A stretch of DNA of 64,000 bases from Sporosarcina sp. ANT_H38 (GTDB taxonomy: Bacteria; Bacillota; Bacilli; Bacillales_A; Planococcaceae), in NCBI RefSeq assembly GCF_008369195.1, contig NZ_VOBC01000003.1, forward strand, positions 62,001 to 126,000. Reading direction: 5' to 3'. The notes beneath the pieces were generated by a model. The model was not told where the DNA came from and did not search any database. It worked only from the letters and a program-made list of their open reading frames with translations. Made by a program: the position numbers and the translations under genes. Positions within the stretch are counted from its first letter, which is position 1; each line of letters starts with the position of its first letter. Shown here piece by piece: positions 59,187-64,000 of this stretch.

Positions 59187-60815
59187 TCAATCCCTTCCGT
59201 TAAAAAGTCGATTTAAAAAACCGCTTACAATTGATGCATCCTTTTTGTTCTCTTGAAAGGATAGTTCGAACACCATATCTTCCAACATATGATGATCAAA
59301 ATACTCTTTCCCTATAAAGTGCTCTAAATCATTGTGACCGGGTGGATTGTATAAGATAATATCAAGTCCAATTTCATTCAACAGTAACAGCAATGCTGCA
59401 TCTGCCCTTGACAAAATACCATTGATTTCATTGTTATATAAGATGACTTTCGGAATTTCCTGTGCATAATCGAACGTCTGCAAAAGATTGATCAATTCTT
59501 CCGGAATGGAAGTTGCCTGAGTGAACAGGTAGAGAGAAAGTTGTTCCGGCGTTTCACCCGGTAGTGCTTTCATTTTTGGATTGGCGCAAATCCGTGAAAT
59601 AGCCGCCGCAAGCCCTTTTTGAGCACCATCATGTAGTTGCCCATACTGCCACCAGTTTCCCTGCATCATTTTTTCAGGCACCAAACGACCGTCTTTGCCA
59701 AGTGCATGCTGATAATGATATTGGTTGTTTGCCTTAATCTCCTGTACGAATGGGAAATTTTTCACTGTTAGACAATTCGGTTGGCTAGTAAGCCTATGCA
59801 TTTTTTCCCAATACTCTTTTCGGTTTACTGAAACTCCGGAAACTTTCGCGAAAAGTGCTGGAATCCTCACTTCATCCCCACTTGCAGAGAAGTTGGGCCG
59901 TATAAAGGCCCTTTCTTTCGCCAATAGGAAAATCTCATCATATGTCGTTTTTAATGTAACTGATATGGGAAAATGATTGCGGAACTGCCATGGCTTATAA
60001 TAGGCGGAACCTTCGTGGTGAAGCACATGATCGATTTCTTTCGAAGCACGATATGCGACTGTCCCTTGCCGTTTCGGTTTTTCTTGCGGGAAGGGTTGGA
60101 TCTTCATCGTGGTCGGATATTCTGCCAATACGGACCATTTGTTTTCGGGATCAATTTCTTTAAAATCGTCTTTCCCTTCCGGATGAAGAATGACAACATC
60201 CATTCCCAGCAAGATAACGTAGAACAGAAAGTACATCTGACTTTTGTTCATATCACCATACCAGATGATGTGTGGAATATCCTTTTCAATAGGTGTTCCT
60301 TTCACCCACGGATCGATATGATTCCACGTCCATTTAATAATATCCACAAAAACACGCCGAAATTCCGGATGGTGAAATGCACCGGCATGATTTTCCTTGA
60401 ATCGTTCAAACACATCAATGAGTGCTGACCGGATTAACCTATTGAAATCATGATCTTCGCTATATTTCGGAAGTAGTTGCGCACCTTCTAAAAAGGCAAC
60501 AAACCGATTAATCGACAAATTAGGTTTTTCCTGAATAAGATCATAAATACGTTGGATTGATTGAAAGCGGTCCGGCGGCATCGTCTTATCAAGTGTTTCA
60601 GATAACACATGAACACCGGGTGCCTGGCTCGCTGTGTAAAGTTCAATCATATATTCTGTTTCATCGAAACCCGCTCCGACAATACGCGCAGCTATGTGAT
60701 TGTATTGTGTAGTGTCTTGTTCCAATCGATAATCAGGACGGGCGGAAATCGGCCTACTCAGTTCGATCATCCAATTAGAATATTCAACCTTATTAACTAT
60801 CAGTTTCCTAATCAC
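59187..60815 (-). CDS. yceG: YceG-family protein of the Ter module
   Basis: A 542-residue protein of the YceG family (PF14266). HIIWYGDMNKSQMYFLFYVILLGMDVVILHPEG appears in the first half and is echoed by PKVILYNNEINGILSRADAALLLLLNEIGLDIILYNPPGH in the second, so the protein is an internal tandem duplication of a Rossmann-like unit. Catalytic role unknown. It probably starts at GTG 60815 with GGGGGAG upstream; a TTG five codons earlier overlaps that site. Gene pair yceG-yceH is conserved with B. subtilis. Confidence 0.85.
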   Translation of the reverse strand: MIRKLIVNKVEYSNWMIELSRPISARPDYRLEQDTTQYNHIAARIVGAGFDETEYMIELYTASQAPGVHVLSETLDKTMPPDRFQSIQRIYDLIQEKPNLSINRFVAFLEGAQLLPKYSEDHDFNRLIRSALIDVFERFKENHAGAFHHPEFRRVFVDIIKWTWNHIDPWVKGTPIEKDIPHIIWYGDMNKSQMYFLFYVILLGMDVVILHPEGKDDFKEIDPENKWSVLAEYPTTMKIQPFPQEKPKRQGTVAYRASKEIDHVLHHEGSAYYKPWQFRNHFPISVTLKTTYDEIFLLAKERAFIRPNFSASGDEVRIPALFAKVSGVSVNRKEYWEKMHRLTSQPNCLTVKNFPFVQEIKANNQYHYQHALGKDGRLVPEKMMQGNWWQYGQLHDGAQKGLAAAISRICANPKMKALPGETPEQLSLYLFTQATSIPEELINLLQTFDYAQEIPKVILYNNEINGILSRADAALLLLLNEIGLDIILYNPPGHNDLEHFIGKEYFDHHMLEDMVFELSFQENKKDASIVSGFLNRLFNGRD

Positions 60816-60873
60816 CTTAACTCCCCCCAATCACCTATTTTATGTACAAATGGAAGGGGCTTAGTCCGATCTG

Positions 60874-61677
60874 TCAACGGATTCCAGGGATTAATTGGAG
60901 CCGCTTCGAAAGAATTGTTTCAATGATTTCCTCCGATGCCAAAATTCCTGTTTTTTGTGTCAGTCCCAGATGACCAAAATTAACCGCCGCTTCCCCGTGC
61001 CGTGGTATCAAACCGAACTCTGCCTGTTGAATCAAGCAGACGTCAAGATTGGAATCGCCCGCCGTATAGACCGTCTTCTTTCCCTCTTTTTTCGAGACAT
61101 AGTCAACCGCATCCCATTTATTAATGAACGATGGAATGAAGTAAACCTTTCTGCCCTGAACTGAAAAGACCCAACCAATCTCAGCTGCCAACCGTGTATA
61201 ATCCTTGAATCGTTCAGGAGAAAGCGGAGGTTTTATAATTAAGTAAACAAAAAACTCATCTACTACTCGAATCGATTCTAACTGTGATGCACCTGCAATT
61301 TCTTCTATTCTACGCTTCACATCTTTTACTGAAGCTACACTTCTATTTATTTTAGTACGGATATAGTCCTGCCAGTGCATATCTACTTTTCCATTCTTGT
61401 GCACAACGCCGCCATTAGAAGTAATTACATATGTAGGACGAATTTCTTCACGAAAAAGTGAGATACGATTGTATTGTTCAACAGTCCTTGTCGTTACAGG
61501 AACAAACATCATCTCATTAGATAGATCACGTAATAGTGCAATTGCTTTTTCCGTCATGAATGAAATTTCTCTTCCGTTAAATACTTCGACATTACGGATA
61601 GATACATTCAAAGTCTCTTCGGCAAGGCGCCGATGAGAATAAACAAGTGTTCCGTCTAAATCACTTGCAAACATCAT
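60874..61677 (-). CDS. HAD-superfamily phosphatase of the Ter module
   Basis: Cof-type HAD hydrolase of 267 residues. Motif I FASDLDGTLVYS at the N-terminus, motif II VPVTTRT, a cap region (about 100-180), and motif III/IV INKWDAVDYV...VYTAGDSNLD. All catalytic Asp residues are present. The ATG at 61677 overlaps the StiP-gene TGA as ATGA. In Ter-linked operons such HAD enzymes are predicted to act with the neighbouring phosphoribosyltransferases on a nucleotide-like compound; the product is unknown. Confidence 0.85.
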   Translation of the reverse strand: MMFASDLDGTLVYSHRRLAEETLNVSIRNVEVFNGREISFMTEKAIALLRDLSNEMMFVPVTTRTVEQYNRISLFREEIRPTYVITSNGGVVHKNGKVDMHWQDYIRTKINRSVASVKDVKRRIEEIAGASQLESIRVVDEFFVYLIIKPPLSPERFKDYTRLAAEIGWVFSVQGRKVYFIPSFINKWDAVDYVSKKEGKKTVYTAGDSNLDVCLIQQAEFGLIPRHGEAAVNFGHLGLTQKTGILASEEIIETILSKRLQLIPGIR

Positions 61678-62786
61678 AATTTTTTCTCCAACGGTTTGAT
61701 AAGTCCACAACAAGTATAAGTCATCTGTTCAAAAACCTCCACAGGGACATCCCTTTCTCTTGCTAATTGAAAAATGTGTTTAAGTCGAGTGTCATTCAAA
61801 TCCTTGACTAATATTTTCCATGGTAGCCGACGTAATAAAACTCGCGTCGTCTCTCCAACACCCGGTTTGATGAGATTCACATTTTCAATTCCGTAGTGCT
61901 CCTGAATCAATGCGATTGTTTGCATTCCCCTCCAAGTCGGGGTCATATCTGTTTTCTCTAAAGCTGCTTTCGACTCTTTAATTAACAACGCTATTGCTTC
62001 AAATTCTGCAGTAATAACATCAATATGATAATTCGATACATCTTTATCTCTAAGTTCCGAATAGACCTTCGCTCCGTGGAAATCCGTCTCCCCGATCCAG
62101 CGGCTGTTCAGAACTGTACGACTGATTAGGCCTGATACCGTAGAATTTAAACATGCACTCGGAATAAGATAGTCTTCCCGCGTCCCGTATAAAGAGGAAC
62201 AGTGACCCGGATCAGCCAAGACAACAAGTTCATCGTCAAGCATGATTCCATGTTTTTCTTTGAATGCTTCCACTGACCGTGTCAGCTCTTTAGAAATCGC
62301 ACCTTTACCAGTCCAACCGTCTACAAAGACGATATGCTTATCCGGATGTTGACTTGTAATATATAGCAACGCATTTTCATCAATACCACGTCCTCGCATG
62401 ATTGATATGCTGTAATGGGGTAAATCCACTCCATATACTACTTTAATGTAACGCTTCATCAAGATACCGATCGGCGTCCCGCCTCTCGCAAGGGAAACAA
62501 GAACAAGTTCTTTCCCTTTCTTCTCAATGAGGAGTTCCGAAACTGTACCGACCCCAGTAGCCACTTTTCGCTTCGAAGTATGAAGCGTCTCGTAAAACAA
62601 ATTTAAATAGGCTTCGGTCGGCTCATATTCAACCGGTAGCATTTCCGAATAATGGACTCCACTTTGAATAGCCTCTTCCCGTTCATCCAAACTTCTCTCG
62701 AGATTCACATTCGAAAGATCTTTCAATAGAAAAACAACATCTTCAGAAGAATAACTCCCTGTCAGTATCTGCATCTTTTGTTCCAT
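61674..62786 (-). CDS. StiP-family protein with PRTase-like core
   Basis: A 370-residue protein matching the 'cysteine protease StiP' family (PF11202) found in tellurite-resistance operons. LVSLARGGTPIGILMKRY (about 96-113) and VFVDGWTGKGAIS (153-165) resemble a phosphoribosyltransferase PRPP loop. LADPGHCSSLYGTREDYLIPSACLNSTVSGLIS holds candidate Cys/His. The C-terminal part (about 290-370) may be the PELOTA-like RNA-binding domain. The name 'protease' comes from family annotation; the visible motifs fit a PRTase better. Ends overlapping the HAD gene. Confidence 0.82.
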   Translation of the reverse strand: MEQKMQILTGSYSSEDVVFLLKDLSNVNLERSLDEREEAIQSGVHYSEMLPVEYEPTEAYLNLFYETLHTSKRKVATGVGTVSELLIEKKGKELVLVSLARGGTPIGILMKRYIKVVYGVDLPHYSISIMRGRGIDENALLYITSQHPDKHIVFVDGWTGKGAISKELTRSVEAFKEKHGIMLDDELVVLADPGHCSSLYGTREDYLIPSACLNSTVSGLISRTVLNSRWIGETDFHGAKVYSELRDKDVSNYHIDVITAEFEAIALLIKESKAALEKTDMTPTWRGMQTIALIQEHYGIENVNLIKPGVGETTRVLLRRLPWKILVKDLNDTRLKHIFQLARERDVPVEVFEQMTYTCCGLIKPLEKKL

Positions 62787-62802
62787 CTTCTAATCACACC
62801 TT

Positions 62803-64000
62803 TCAAGTGAAGTCCACAATATGAATTGCAGGTAATCCCTTGAACTGGCGTAATAGCGGTTCAAGCCTCTTCTCATCCATTGGACGTTCAAAGAACAAGA
62901 AAACCTCATCGTATTTCATGTTGGATACATTATATGCATAATTCATAGTTGCTGGATCTTCAGGACTTTCAAAAGCCAATCGGTTTTTTATGGGGTACCC
63001 TTCCCGGTCTATCGGGAATATCGGACTTCTCGTTGTTGAATGATAAGATACGCCCTCCCCCATGTAAACAGCAGTTTTCATAGGAATATGCATGAATTCA
63101 CCCGTACCAAGACATAACGTCCTTTTTCCTGTTCGATGCTTCCTCAAATATTCTCCTGCACTCTGACAATATGCCTCAACATCTTGTTTGTTATCCGATG
63201 AAATGCCAAATCGTCCAGTCAGAGCCGAATAATATGAACCGCCTTTAAATCCAAAGGAATCAATTGATGAATATTTATAGTGAGGGAGAGGGACTGGCAG
63301 CGACTGCAGACTGATTCTCTCAAAATCAGGAACTCCAACAACCGATTCACCAACAACATTGGTACTTTCAGTTAGACCAGGTGTTCCTTCGACTTGAATC
63401 GTTCCCGTCAATAAAGCATAAGTCGTGATGCAAACATCATGCGATTTCTCAAATTCCTTCAATCGCTGCTGATCTTCTTCACTCCGCCAGTCCAGAAGGG
63501 ATAAAATTGAGTATTCTTTACGCGGAAAACGCTTCTGAATAGAAGCAATGATATTCAAGGCTGTATTTCCTGTGGTAATTTCATCGTCCACGAGACAAAT
63601 CGGTTTATCATTATTTAAATACTGCTCAGGGGCATAGCAACGCTGATCTGTAGCGTGGGAATGTTCTTCTTCAAAGTAGAGCGTCACCTCTTGATCCGCA
63701 AGTATTTCTCTTGTCGAATGAATATAGGTGGCGTCCGAAAAACAGTCAAAAACACCATGACCGAGAGCCGTCGCAGTTTCCGCAAAACCTATGAAAACAA
63801 CCGGCTCATCAAGTTGACAGCTTAGATTTTTCACAACCGAATAGGCAGCTTGCAAGTTCTTAGTTGAGCCATCCTTAATCGCTTCGATTAGTAGTTCTTT
63901 TCCAGGCATTTGTTTAGCTGTTTTTCCTTCATAATAAATCGAAGCCAACAGCGTCGATGCAATCATCGGTGCTTGAGGAGGTAGTGGGATATGCTTCCCA
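62803..64000 (-). CDS. Phosphoribosyltransferase/TRSP-domain protein, 5' end outside window
   Basis: Open to the right edge, so the N-terminus is missing: GKHIPLPPQAP is readable before the first in-window ATG. About 398 residues are visible. The PRTase PRPP loop CLVDDEITTGNTA lies about 135-147. FGFKGGSYYSALTGRFGI and LCLGTGEFMHIPM appear in the second half, where the TRSP domain is expected. Predicted first or early gene of the Ter-linked biosynthetic operon; 16 bases before stiP. Enzyme activity is inferred from motif only. Confidence 0.82.
   Translation of the reverse strand, partial: GKHIPLPPQAPMIASTLLASIYYEGKTAKQMPGKELLIEAIKDGSTKNLQAAYSVVKNLSCQLDEPVVFIGFAETATALGHGVFDCFSDATYIHSTREILADQEVTLYFEEEHSHATDQRCYAPEQYLNNDKPICLVDDEITTGNTALNIIASIQKRFPRKEYSILSLLDWRSEEDQQRLKEFEKSHDVCITTYALLTGTIQVEGTPGLTESTNVVGESVVGVPDFERISLQSLPVPLPHYKYSSIDSFGFKGGSYYSALTGRFGISSDNKQDVEAYCQSAGEYLRKHRTGKRTLCLGTGEFMHIPMKTAVYMGEGVSYHSTTRSPIFPIDREGYPIKNRLAFESPEDPATMNYAYNVSNMKYDEVFLFFERPMDEKRLEPLLRQFKGLPAIHIVDFT

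Noticed and set aside
1..64000. tRNA, rRNA or tmRNA genes
   Set aside because: No cloverleaf-like TTCGA/TTCAA T-loop with a CCA-proximal stem, nor any rRNA segment, was noticed; a tRNAscan run would be needed to exclude them fully.

Overview
The window is a stretch of a low-to-moderate GC, Gram-positive Bacillales chromosome. It most resembles Sporosarcina or a related member of the Planococcaceae/Caryophanaceae; this is inferred from gene content and from Bacillus-like gene orders, not from a marker gene. Strong purine-rich Shine-Dalgarno sites, T-tailed terminators, lipobox lipoproteins and Bacillus subtilis gene orders (yclNOPQ, yuaF-floT, yvfRSTU, sigV-rsiV, yceGH) all point that way. I saw no rRNA, tRNA, CRISPR array, phage or transposase gene.

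Layout. 1-4.7 kb: 3' part of flavohemoglobin hmp, a hydrolase, a YkvI-type membrane protein, a PfpI/DJ-1 protein, an alkyladenine glycosylase and a MazG-like pyrophosphohydrolase. 5-8.7 kb: a five-gene minus-strand operon running from a uracil-DNA glycosylase through a small P-loop kinase to an OpuC-type osmoprotectant ABC transporter. 9.2-11.9 kb: a tandem repeat array, niacin permease niaP and zinc transporter zupT. 12.3-16.1 kb: the yclNOPQ siderophore operon behind a sigma-A promoter flanked by two Fur-like boxes. 16-29 kb: separate housekeeping genes (ABC exporter, hflX, putP, acyl-CoA synthetase, nitroreductase, methyltransferase, Dph6-like). 29-31 kb: sigV-rsiV stress pair and a PCYCGC lipoprotein. 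31.5-36.7 kb: a HIT-gene relic, fumC, a Nudix hydrolase, an HD-GYP protein and a MacB-like ABC pair. 37-39.3 kb: floT-yuaF behind a sigma-W promoter. 39.3-42.3 kb: a yvfRSTU-like ABC/two-component operon whose response regulator is frameshifted. 42.5-47 kb: DUF47-Pit phosphate uptake, a cold-shock gene and an MMPL transporter. 47-55.3 kb: lipoproteins, small membrane proteins, rlmA, ylbC, sodC, a lone purC and yeeN. 55.3-56.4 kb: the remains of a thiamine operon. 56.5-64 kb: a YitT membrane protein and a Ter-type stress module (TerD, TelA, YceG, HAD, StiP, PRTase/TRSP) that runs off the right edge.

The most unusual content lies between genes. (1) At 55.35-56.41 kb a TPP-riboswitch-like leader with its terminator, C-terminal thiG debris, thiF debris and an operon terminator survive, while the space between leader and thiG is filled by a repeat array. 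(2) That array belongs to an interspersed family at four loci. Its units are about 120-180 bp, share their two ends and carry interchangeable hairpin cores. (3) Two 21-bp minisatellites share a core and a 42-bp higher-order period. (4) Two further genes are visibly broken: a HIT-family gene with an internal deletion, and the response regulator next to an intact kinase.

Working together, the window shows metal, osmolyte, phosphate and vitamin uptake under apparent Fur, NiaR-like and PhoP-like control, plus envelope-stress responses (SigW-FloT, SigV-RsiV, Ter). All assignments come from reading translated sequence against remembered family features; no search was run.
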